A stretch of 41,525 bases of DNA from Bacillota bacterium (lineage in GTDB: Bacteria > Bacillota > Clostridia > Oscillospirales > Ethanoligenentaceae). Under the pieces are notes generated by a model, which made no database searches, had not been told where the DNA came from, and saw only the letters and a program-made list of their open reading frames with translations. Where the stretch lies: contig JAEWAU010000038.1 in the NCBI GenBank assembly GCA_023391535.1, forward strand, positions 1 to 41,525. The letters are read 5' to 3'. Position numbers and translations under genes: made by a program. Every line of letters starts with the position of its first letter. Position 1 is the first letter of the stretch. Of the stretch, positions 16,099 to 23,081 are shown in pieces.

Positions 16099-16127
16099 TT
16101 GTATTCTATGCGGTTTGCCGGTATAAT
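16099..16127 (+). promoter_or_regulatory. Promoter for dedA
   Basis: TTGTAT and TATAAT are separated by 17 bases in an A/T-rich stretch; the -10 is perfect. It lies 70 bases before the dedA start. Confidence 0.6.
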
Positions 16128-16196
16128 ACTATCAGGAACCGGGCCGGAAAAGGCTGTGCCTTTTGCCCGCTTCACTTTTTTTCCGGGAGACGAACC

Positions 16197-16841
16197 ATGA
16201 GCCTTTCCTTGCTGGTGGATATTTTTCTTCACCTGGATACCCATCTCGCCGCATTCATGAACGAGTACGGCTCGGCCGTGTACGTATTCCTCTTTCTCGT
16301 GCTGTTCTGCGAAACCGGGCTGGTGGTAACGCCGTTCCTCCCCGGGGATTCGCTCATTTTCGCCTCGGGCGCCCTTGCGGCCACGGGCATCATGAGCAGC
16401 TGGTCGCTGCCGCTGTTTATGGCCGCGGCGGTGCTCGGCAACATGCTCAACTACCAGATCGGCCGCGCTTTGAGCGACCGGGTGCGCCGCCGGCAGAAAA
16501 TCCGCTTCATCCGGCAGGAGTATCTCGACCGTACGCAGGACTTTTTCGACCGGCACGGCGGAGCCACCATCATCATCACGCGCTTCATGCCCATTCTGAG
16601 AACGTTTTCGCCGTTCGTCGCCGGCGTGGGCGCTATGAAGTACCGGCGCTTTTTCCTGTTCAACCTCATCGGCGGCGTGTCGTGGGCGGCGGCCTTTTTC
16701 GCCATCGGTTTTTTCTTCGGCAACGTGCCGTTCGTGCGCACGCATTTCAGCGTAATCGTCATCGGCATCGTGCTGGTTTCGCTCATTCCCGCCGTGGCGG
16801 CATTTATCAAGGCGAAAACCGCTCCCCCTGCGCGGGATTGA
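16197..16841 (+). CDS. DedA family membrane protein
   Basis: The 214-residue product is a DedA/SNARE-associated family protein. Some members flip undecaprenyl phosphate or phosphatidylethanolamine across the membrane. Characteristic segments are the acidic re-entrant LPGDSLIFASGALAATG (about 48-64), GNMLNYQIGRALSDR (about 81-95) and the arginine-rich HGGATIIITRFMPILRTFSP (about 121-140), with GGVSWAAAFFAIGFFFG later. There are four to five membrane helices. The ATG at 16197 follows GGGAG by about eight bases. Single-gene unit between its own promoter and terminator. Carrier recycling would fit with the dgkA and polysaccharide genes nearby. Confidence 0.93.
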   Translation: MSLSLLVDIFLHLDTHLAAFMNEYGSAVYVFLFLVLFCETGLVVTPFLPGDSLIFASGALAATGIMSSWSLPLFMAAAVLGNMLNYQIGRALSDRVRRRQKIRFIRQEYLDRTQDFFDRHGGATIIITRFMPILRTFSPFVAGVGAMKYRRFFLFNLIGGVSWAAAFFAIGFFFGNVPFVRTHFSVIVIGIVLVSLIPAVAAFIKAKTAPPARD

Positions 16842-16861
16842 TTCCGTGCCGCGCTTCCCTC

Positions 16862-16906
16862 AACGCCCCCGCGCCCGGAACGGCCGTTCCCGCGCAGGGG
16901 GCGTTT
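16862..16906 (+). terminator. Intrinsic terminator of dedA
   Basis: ACGCCCCC and GGGGGCGT, with GCGC/GCGC and GGAAC/GTTCC inside, form a long GC hairpin followed by TTTTTG on the plus strand. The convergent methyltransferase gene ends nine bases further on. Confidence 0.85.
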
Positions 16907-16914
16907 TTGTGTGC

Positions 16915-18081
16915 TCACTGCACCTGAAGAGCCACGTATTTGAGGTAAAGGGACTCCTCGGCGCCCAGCGCCACGGGGTGGTCCTTCGCCTGGTAACGCT
17001 GCTCCGCGATGCGGCAGGCCCGCCGCGCGTCGAGCGCCGCGTCCTGCAGCATTTTGAGGAACAGCTCGGGCGACATGAAATGCGAGCACGAGCAGGTGAC
17101 GAGGAACCCGCCCGGCCGCACGAGCTTCATGGCGCGCAGGTTGATTTCCTTATAGCCGCGGTAGGCGCCCGTAAGCGCCGCCTTGGTTTTGCAGAAGGCG
17201 GGCGGGTCGAGCACAATCACGTCGAACATGCGGCCCTCGCGTTCGCAGGCGGTGAGCAGGTCGAACACGTTGGCCTTCACCGCGCTTACCTGCGAAAAAC
17301 CGTTGAGCTGCGCGTTGCGGCGCACCTCTTCGAGCGCCGTCTCGGAAATATCCACTGCTTCCACCTGCGCCGCACCGTATTTGGCCGCGTGGAGCGCGAA
17401 GCCGCCCGTGTGGCAGAAGCAATCGAGCACGTACGCGCCGCGCACATAGGGCGCGATGGCGGACCGGTTCTCGCGCTGATCGAGGAAATAGCCCGTCTTC
17501 TGGCCGTTCTCGATATCCACCAGCATCCGGACGCCGTTTTCCAGAATCTCCACCGTGCCGGGGCTTTCGCCGAACAGCACGCCCTTTTGCTGGGGAAGTC
17601 CCTCTTTTTCGCGGAGGGGAACGTCGTTGCGCTCGTAGATGCAGCGCGGCTGAAGCAGTTTCGCCAGAATCCGCACGATCTCGGCCTTGTATTGGTCGAT
17701 GCCCAAAGCAAGCGTCTGCATCACGAGGCAGTCCGCATAGCGGTCCACGATCAGCGCGGGCAGAAAATCGGCCTCGCCGAACACGGCGCGGTAAGCCGGG
17801 CGTTCGCCCTGCGCAAGTCCGAGCTTTTCGCGGTATTCGAGCGCCGTGCGCAGCCTCTTTTCAAAAAATGCGGAGTCGATCTCCTCATGCCCGCGCGTGA
17901 GCAGACGGACTAAAATTTTCGAGCGCGGGTTGTAATAGCCGCGCCCCAGAAACACACCGTTTGAAGCCAGCACGTCCACGATGCCGCCCGGTTCCGGGCT
18001 GCCCTCCACGCGCTGCACCTCGTTATCGTAAATCCACAGGTGCCCCGCGAACACATCCTTTTCTTCGCCGCGTGCGAGCAC
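16915..18081 (-). CDS. RlmI-like 23S rRNA (cytosine-C5) methyltransferase
   Basis: The 388-residue product (from GTG 18081) belongs to the class I SAM-dependent RlmI/YccW family that methylates 23S rRNA cytosine. An N-terminal PUA-like domain (about 1-70, AGHLWIYDNEV) precedes the Rossmann methyltransferase. It has the QKTGYFLDQRENR segment (194-206), SAM motif VLDCFCHTGGFAL (218-230) and the catalytic-loop LDPPAFCKTK (291-300). The start is odd. The only strong ribosome-binding site (GGGAGGAG, 18105-18112) is too far from the GTG but seven bases from an in-frame ACG (18097-18099), which would give MEKARIVLARGEEK, the family's usual N-terminus. It lies 39-57 bases after pyrB on the same strand. 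Confidence 0.93.
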   Translation of the reverse strand: MLARGEEKDVFAGHLWIYDNEVQRVEGSPEPGGIVDVLASNGVFLGRGYYNPRSKILVRLLTRGHEEIDSAFFEKRLRTALEYREKLGLAQGERPAYRAVFGEADFLPALIVDRYADCLVMQTLALGIDQYKAEIVRILAKLLQPRCIYERNDVPLREKEGLPQQKGVLFGESPGTVEILENGVRMLVDIENGQKTGYFLDQRENRSAIAPYVRGAYVLDCFCHTGGFALHAAKYGAAQVEAVDISETALEEVRRNAQLNGFSQVSAVKANVFDLLTACEREGRMFDVIVLDPPAFCKTKAALTGAYRGYKEINLRAMKLVRPGGFLVTCSCSHFMSPELFLKMLQDAALDARRACRIAEQRYQAKDHPVALGAEESLYLKYVALQVQ

Positions 18082-18138
18082 GATGCGCGCTTTTTCCGTA
18101 CGATCTCCTCCCTTTCCGGAGCCTGTTCCGAAGTCCGT

Positions 18139-19200
18139 TCAGGCTTCCGGTTCGTCGCAGTAGGCGCAGCCTTTGCCGCCTTCGCCGTCGGATTTGGTAA
18201 GGTGCGGCAGGTAATGCTCCGCGTGCGTGATGCAGCGGGGGTTGGGGCAGTCAAAACCGCTTTCCGCCGTTTCCGGCAGGGTGATGTCGATATCGTCCTC
18301 CAGCATCTTGAGGATGAGCGCCATGCGGGCGTACATGCCGTTGGCCGCCTGGCGGAAATACGCGGCGCGCGGGTCGTCGTCCACTTCCGCGGCGATCTCG
18401 TCCACGCGCGGCAGCGGATGCAGCACGGTGAGCGTGGGTTTCGCGCGGCGCAGCTTGGCGCCGTCCAGCACGAACACGCCGCGCTGGCGCTCGTAGGCCT
18501 CCGGCGTCGAAAAGCGCTCGCGCTGGATGCGCGTCATATACAGCACGTCCAGGTCGCCGATGCACTCCTCGAGCGTGGCCGCCTCGCTGTATTCGCAGCC
18601 CGAACGGTCCATGATGGCCTTAACGTACGGCGGAACGGAAAGCTCCGGTGTGGAAATCAGGATAAATCGGCAGCCGCCCAGCAGGCACATGGCCCGGATG
18701 AGGGAATGCACCGTGCGCCCGTAGCGGAGATCGCCGCACAGGCCGATGGTGTGGCCCGTGAGGGTGCCTTTCTCGCTCATGAGGGTGGTGAGGTCGGTGA
18801 GCGTCTGCGTGGGGTGCAGGTGCCCGCCGTCGCCCGCGTTCACAATGGGGCAGAGCGAATAGAGCGACGCCGCTTTCGCCGCGCCTTCCAGCGGGTGGCG
18901 GATGACGATGAGGTCGGAATAGCCGCTGACGATCCGGATGGTGTCTTTGAGCGTCTCGCCCTTGGAAACCGAGGAATTCACGGGGTTGTCGAACCCGATG
19001 ATCTGCCCTCCGAGGCGCAGCATGGCGGCCTGGAAGGACATCTGCGTGCGCGTGCTTGGCTCGTAGAACAGCGTCGCCATCACGCGGCCGCGCAGGCGGC
19101 CCAGGTAATCCGCCGGGTTGAGGCGGATATCCGCGGCAAGGCGGATGAGTTCGCTCCACTCCCGGGCCGTGCAGTCGTTGAGATCGATAAGATGTTTCAT
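18139..19200 (-). CDS. pyrB: Aspartate carbamoyltransferase with C-terminal PyrI-like zinc motif
   Basis: Catalyses the first committed step of pyrimidine synthesis, carbamoyl phosphate plus aspartate to carbamoyl aspartate. The 353-residue product has the carbamoyl-phosphate site PSTRT (48-52), GDLRYGRTVHSL (156-167) and HPLPR (261-265). Past the usual end at about residue 308 it carries CPNPRCITHAEHYLP and CAYC: Cys318, Cys323, Cys345 and Cys348. The C-x4-C-x21-C-x2-C spacing closely copies the zinc domain of the separate regulatory chain PyrI, without PyrI's nucleotide-binding domain. No pyrI or other pyrimidine gene is adjacent. The ATG at 19200 has only AAAGGATGG somewhat distant upstream; the frame is open further up but resembles nothing. 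Confidence 0.95.
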   Translation of the reverse strand: MKHLIDLNDCTAREWSELIRLAADIRLNPADYLGRLRGRVMATLFYEPSTRTQMSFQAAMLRLGGQIIGFDNPVNSSVSKGETLKDTIRIVSGYSDLIVIRHPLEGAAKAASLYSLCPIVNAGDGGHLHPTQTLTDLTTLMSEKGTLTGHTIGLCGDLRYGRTVHSLIRAMCLLGGCRFILISTPELSVPPYVKAIMDRSGCEYSEAATLEECIGDLDVLYMTRIQRERFSTPEAYERQRGVFVLDGAKLRRAKPTLTVLHPLPRVDEIAAEVDDDPRAAYFRQAANGMYARMALILKMLEDDIDITLPETAESGFDCPNPRCITHAEHYLPHLTKSDGEGGKGCAYCDEPEA

Positions 19201-19300
19201 GTGACAGACCATCCTTTCGCCTGAACCGGGCCGCCGCGGAAAACGGCGAAACCCTCTTCGCAAAAACAGCGGCGCGGTGCCGCAGCCGCGGATGCCGCCC

Positions 19301-19348
19301 GCAGGCGCAGGTGGCCGCAGACACAGGTGGCCGCAGGCGCAGATGCCC
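19301..19348. repeat. Three tandem 16-bp repeats
   Basis: The unit GCAGGCGCAGGTGGCC is followed by GCAGACACAGGTGGCC and GCAGGCGCAGATGCCC. The array begins in the pyrB leader and ends exactly at the stop codon of the small membrane gene. No function is evident; tandem arrays like this vary in number by slippage. Confidence 0.75.
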
Positions 19349-19549
19349 TTATCCGCCGGGCCGCCCGGAAAACGCCATGAGCGCGCAGCCCGCCGCCACC
19401 AGCACGGCGACGGCGGCCGGCGCGGATTCCCCTTTGCGCGCGTAATAAACGGCGAAAAGCGCAAACGCGCCGCACGCGACGGCCGCCGCCTTCTGCGAAG
19501 AGGTCAGCTTCCCGCGGCGCGGACGTTTCGCGCCGCGCGGGCGCCTCAC
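19349..19549 (-). CDS. Small two-helix membrane protein
   Basis: The 66-residue product has a strongly basic N-terminus (MRRPRGAKRPRRGK) and two hydrophobic helices (about 21-37 and 43-60) joined by a short RKGES loop. The GTG start overlaps the glycosyltransferase stop by four bases (GTGA), the pattern of translational coupling, which is the main support for a real gene. It closes the polysaccharide operon. The hairpin topology with basic cytoplasmic ends would suit a small accessory subunit of a membrane glycan enzyme, but that is inference; I recognise no family. Confidence 0.65.
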   Translation of the reverse strand: MRRPRGAKRPRRGKLTSSQKAAAVACGAFALFAVYYARKGESAPAAVAVLVAAGCALMAFSGRPGG

Positions 19550-20787
19550 GGCGCGCGTTGCCCGAGCACCGCGGCATAGGCCGCGAGGGCCTCGCCTGCC
19601 GTGGCCTCCGGGCCGTAGTTCCGAAGTGCGTCGTCGCACGCGCGGCGGGCCATCCTCTCGTAGAGCGCACGGTCGTCGAACAGGCGGCGCAGCGCGCGGT
19701 ACCATTCCTCTTCGTCGGCAGCAAGCATCCCGTTCTCGCCGTCCTTGATGCAGCGCGCGAACGTATCGGTGGGTGAGGCCACGGTGGGCACGCCCACGGC
19801 GGCGGCTTCGAAATATTTCAGTTCGCTTTTGGCGTGGCAGAAGGGATTTTGCGTATCGAGCGGCGCAATATTGACGGCATTTCGGGCGCCGTAGCGCATC
19901 AGGCGCGTCCAGTGCATGTACGGCGCGGGCACCGCGCGCGCGGCCACATCCCGCGGCAGGGCCGCGAGATCGAGGTAACCTGCTACATTGAGCCGGGCGT
20001 CCGGGTATTCGCGCAGGATGCGCGCAAGGGCCGGGGCCGCCTGGGCGAAATCCCGGTCGTGCGTTTTGGTGCCGCTCATGTAGCCGACGGTCCGCTCCTC
20101 TTTGGGCCGTTTTACGGCCGCGCGCGCGATGCGCAGCTGCCGGCGGTTGAGCCCGTTGTGGATGACGAACGCGCGCTTGCCCTCGCCTTCCATGATGCGG
20201 GCGATGTACGGAGTGCTCGCCGTGGCGCAGCCGCAGCGGCGGAAGGTCTTCTCGAAGCCGCGAAACTCGCCCTGCCGCTTCTCCAGCTCGTCCTGCCCGG
20301 TTTCCCCCAGCGCCGCGCAGTAATGCGCCGCGTATTCGGGCAGGAAGACGATGTCGTCGATATCGAACACGGTGGGAACGCCGTGCTCCTCCGCCCGGCG
20401 CAGGAGTTCTTCCACCGCCGGGGTCCAGGTGACGCGCATGAGCACCACAAGGTCGGCCCACGCCGCCGAATGCACCTCGCCGATCAGCTCGAAGCGCGTG
20501 GAGGCGCGCCCGCGCAGCGCCTGCCGGAAGTTGTGGACGCGGTAGCGCACCGTCTGGGAATGGAATGCCTCGAACTTGGTGGTGACGTAGAGAATGCGCG
20601 GTACGCCCGGATGCCGCGGCAGCCGCGCCGTGAGCCGCCCGAGGGTGGCGTGCCATAGCCGCAGCGCCCGGTGCTGCGTAAGCGTAAAAAACAGGTAGAT
20701 ATTATCGTGCAGAAGGCCCAGCGCCTCCCGCAGGCCGTAGTGCCGCAGCACGGAGGCGGCGGTTTTCAGTTTCCGCAAAAGCTTCAA
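19546..20787 (-). CDS. Glycosyltransferase, GT4-like (GT-B fold)
   Basis: The 413-residue product is a retaining GT-B transferase. An N-terminal amphipathic helix (MKLLRKLKTAASVLRHYG) may hold it on the membrane. The acceptor half includes RILYVTTKFEAFHSQTVRYR (about 64-83) and VPTVFDIDDIVFLPEYAAHY. The donor half has RTVGYMSGTKTHDRDF and the GT4 nucleotide-sugar motif ELKYFEAAAVGVPTVASP, then INDGENG-like IKDGENGMLA. The start is TTG 20787 with AAGGA ten bases upstream. It follows the GT2-type gene by 57 bases and overlaps the small membrane gene. It presumably adds one sugar to the rhamnose-containing polymer; donor and linkage are unknown. Confidence 0.88.
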   Translation of the reverse strand: MKLLRKLKTAASVLRHYGLREALGLLHDNIYLFFTLTQHRALRLWHATLGRLTARLPRHPGVPRILYVTTKFEAFHSQTVRYRVHNFRQALRGRASTRFELIGEVHSAAWADLVVLMRVTWTPAVEELLRRAEEHGVPTVFDIDDIVFLPEYAAHYCAALGETGQDELEKRQGEFRGFEKTFRRCGCATASTPYIARIMEGEGKRAFVIHNGLNRRQLRIARAAVKRPKEERTVGYMSGTKTHDRDFAQAAPALARILREYPDARLNVAGYLDLAALPRDVAARAVPAPYMHWTRLMRYGARNAVNIAPLDTQNPFCHAKSELKYFEAAAVGVPTVASPTDTFARCIKDGENGMLAADEEEWYRALRRLFDDRALYERMARRACDDALRNYGPEATAGEALAAYAAVLGQRAP

Positions 20788-20844
20788 ACGTTGCCCGTCC
20801 TTTCACAGCCGTCGATTCCATTCGGTTTGGCCGCGGCTGCGTTT

Positions 20845-22794
20845 TCACCGCGCGAAGCGCCGGAGCAGCGGGAAACGCCCGAGCTTCCGCTTTAGGGCCG
20901 ACAACCGCCGTTCCATCAGAGCGGACCAGCCGTGCAAGTCCTTCACCTTGCCGCTCAGCGCGCGCATTGAGGCCGCCTGCGCCTGCATCATCTGCGCAAG
21001 TTCCGTCTGCCCCTGCTCGAGCGCGGCAAGCTGGTCGCGCAGCGGCGCGTCCTGCAGATGAGGCCGCGCTTCCGCCCCGAGGGTATCTCCAAAGGGGGCA
21101 AAAACCGCATCTTTGATCTCCCCGGTGCGGCGGGGGGCTTTGAAGAACGCAGCGATGGGGCGCACCGCCGTCTCGCGCGGGACGTCGGCCGGCACCACGT
21201 CCGCCAGCAACCGCAGCGCGGGGTCGTCACGCGTCATGCGCGCAAGCGGCCTTCTCCCCTGCTGCGCCAGCGCGCCGAGCACAAAGCCGCGCTGCCCTTC
21301 GTTCTCGCACACGAAGAAATCGCCGATGCGCAGGGCTTCCGCGAACAAAGCGCCGTTTTGCACGGCCGGCCATTCCTCCGGCGCCCCGGAGAAATCCACC
21401 ACCAGGTATTTGCTTTGCACCGCTTCCCGCAGGCCGGGAATCTCCCCGAGCAGCGCGGGCGGCAGAAGCACGCCGGCGGCCTGCCCCGCCGCCACGAACA
21501 GGGCTGCCGGCCCCTGCAGGTCGTAAGGAAGCGGCGTAACACCTTCCGGTGCGGCCGCGAGGCCCCGTCCGGCCAGTGTTACGGAAAGGCCCGCGCGCGC
21601 AAGCTCCGCGGCGATCTCGTAAAGCCGCCCGCCCGGCGCGGAAACCGGGGCGCCGTCGATGACGAGCACGCGCGTCGGCAGCTCCCGGAACAGGAGCCGC
21701 TCCATGCCGAATGCCTTGATCACGTCGTACTCCGCGCTCAAAAACGCGGGCGTATCCTTCGGGAACACCATGAACGGCTCCTGCAGCAGCGGCAGGATGG
21801 TTTCGTCGGGTGCGCGGCGCGCCTGCTGGATCTTCTCGCGCTTTTTCTGCGTGCGCGCGATGGTTTCGGCGAACTCGTTGAGGGCGCTGAGCTTCATTGC
21901 CGCACGGCCGCCGATCTGCACCGGGCTCTCGTCGAAAGCACCGGGCGAGCGGATATCGAAATTCGGCCCGTCGATGCCGCTTTCCAGGTAGGTTTCACGG
22001 ATCTCGAGCAAAAGCGTGGGGAAAAACACGCGGTACAGACGTTCGTCCCCAAAATTTTTATAGCAGGTATAGAGTTTGTTGCGTTCGAACAGATACTGTA
22101 CGCGCGGCCTCGCGATGGTTTTGGACGTGCTGTTGTGCTTGTGGTAGACGCGCGACTTCACCGAGAGCATCACGCGTTCGCCCAGCACATGCAGCCGCCA
22201 GCCGAGATCGACATCCTCGTAATAGGCGAAGTAATCCTCGTCGAAACCGCCCGCGCTCAGGAAAAGTCCGCGGTCGATGAGCATGGAGCCTCCGCAGGCG
22301 AACAGAATTTCGCGATCCTCGGAAAGGAGCGGCTCCATCTCGCGCATGGGGCGCGCAAAATTCTGCTGGAACCCCAGGCCCTGCAAATTGGCGCCGCCGC
22401 CCGCAAAATCGAGCAGGCTGCCGTCCCAGTTGAGAATGACCGAGCCCGCGCAGCGCGAGCTGCTGCGCTCCATGGAGCGCAGCAGCTCCGCAAGCCATTC
22501 CGGCTGCACGCGCATGTCGTTGTTGAGAAACGCCACGTATTCGCCCGCGGCCGCGCGTGCGCCGTCGTTGCTCGGTTTGGCGAAGCCCTCGTTGCCCGTG
22601 TTGCGCAAAAGCTTCACCCAGCCGTATTCCTTCTGCATGAGCTCCACCGAGCCGTCACTGGAACCGTTGTCCACCACGACGACCTCGATTTTATCCTGCG
22701 GGTAGTGCAGCGCCCGGATGGATTTGAAGCACTCGCGCAGGTGGTGGCGCCCGTTGTAATTTACGATGACGATGGATACGGTTTTGTACTCCAT
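20845..22794 (-). CDS. GT2 glycosyltransferase with a reduced second module and coiled-coil tail
   Basis: The 649-residue product has a GT2 (GT-A fold) domain at about 5-235: SIVIVNYNGRHHLREC, VVDNGSSDGS, the NNDM metal motif (91-94) and YYEDVDLGWR (191-200). It is closely related to the 905-residue protein next door. Residues about 374-560 match the first half of that protein's GT4 module, including GDFFVCENEGQRGF against GDFFVCANEKQRDY. The nucleotide-sugar-binding second half is missing. The C-terminus is a coiled coil (about 583-640) ending in basic LKRKLGRFPLLRRFAR. The ATG at 22794 is taken because family homology begins there; the ribosome-binding site (GAGGAACGG) is rather distant. 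Confidence 0.9.
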   Translation of the reverse strand: MEYKTVSIVIVNYNGRHHLRECFKSIRALHYPQDKIEVVVVDNGSSDGSVELMQKEYGWVKLLRNTGNEGFAKPSNDGARAAAGEYVAFLNNDMRVQPEWLAELLRSMERSSSRCAGSVILNWDGSLLDFAGGGANLQGLGFQQNFARPMREMEPLLSEDREILFACGGSMLIDRGLFLSAGGFDEDYFAYYEDVDLGWRLHVLGERVMLSVKSRVYHKHNSTSKTIARPRVQYLFERNKLYTCYKNFGDERLYRVFFPTLLLEIRETYLESGIDGPNFDIRSPGAFDESPVQIGGRAAMKLSALNEFAETIARTQKKREKIQQARRAPDETILPLLQEPFMVFPKDTPAFLSAEYDVIKAFGMERLLFRELPTRVLVIDGAPVSAPGGRLYEIAAELARAGLSVTLAGRGLAAAPEGVTPLPYDLQGPAALFVAAGQAAGVLLPPALLGEIPGLREAVQSKYLVVDFSGAPEEWPAVQNGALFAEALRIGDFFVCENEGQRGFVLGALAQQGRRPLARMTRDDPALRLLADVVPADVPRETAVRPIAAFFKAPRRTGEIKDAVFAPFGDTLGAEARPHLQDAPLRDQLAALEQGQTELAQMMQAQAASMRALSGKVKDLHGWSALMERRLSALKRKLGRFPLLRRFAR

Positions 22795-22982
22795 GAAAGA
22801 ATCCGTTCCTCTCTTTAGCTGCAGCCATTGAAAAAACGGTTGCGTGCGGTTCGGGGTTCCCACGCGCAGGCGAGTGCCTGTGCGGGTAGCAGGCTGCGAA
22901 ATGGGCGGCCGGCGGGGAAATACGGGGCGCTGCGCGGCGCGCGAAGCCGGCGCCGGCAGCACCCCTTCACAGGACGCTTAAT

Positions 22983-23067
22983 TCAAATCACCGGTTCAAA
23001 GGCCGCCGAAATTTGCGACAGAACCTTTCTTCTATTGGGTTTTGGCGCAAATTTCACCCAAAGGTTC
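22983..23067 (-). repeat. Dispersed intergenic repeat, copy D
   Basis: Reversed, it reads GCGCCAAAACCCAATAG and ends CCTTTGAACCGG, as in copies A and B. GAACCTTTGGGT and ACCC/AAAGGTTC (23021-23067) can fold into a hairpin. It starts just beyond the stop of the 905-residue glycosyltransferase. The rest of the gap (22795-22982) shows nothing recognisable. Confidence 0.6.
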
Positions 23068-23081
23068 ATCGGGAGTTCGCA

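Noticed and set aside
15393..16196. Upstream extension of the dedA frame
   Set aside because: It runs antisense through the flippase gene and across the dedA promoter; DedA homology begins at the ATG at 16197.
19201..19300. PyrR-type attenuator before pyrB
   Set aside because: No PyrR-binding anti-antiterminator consensus and no clear terminator/antiterminator pair was seen.
19201..19464. Extended N-terminus for PyrB
   Set aside because: The extra residues are Pro/Arg-rich, include the tandem repeats and overlap the small membrane gene; PyrB homology starts at MKHLIDL.
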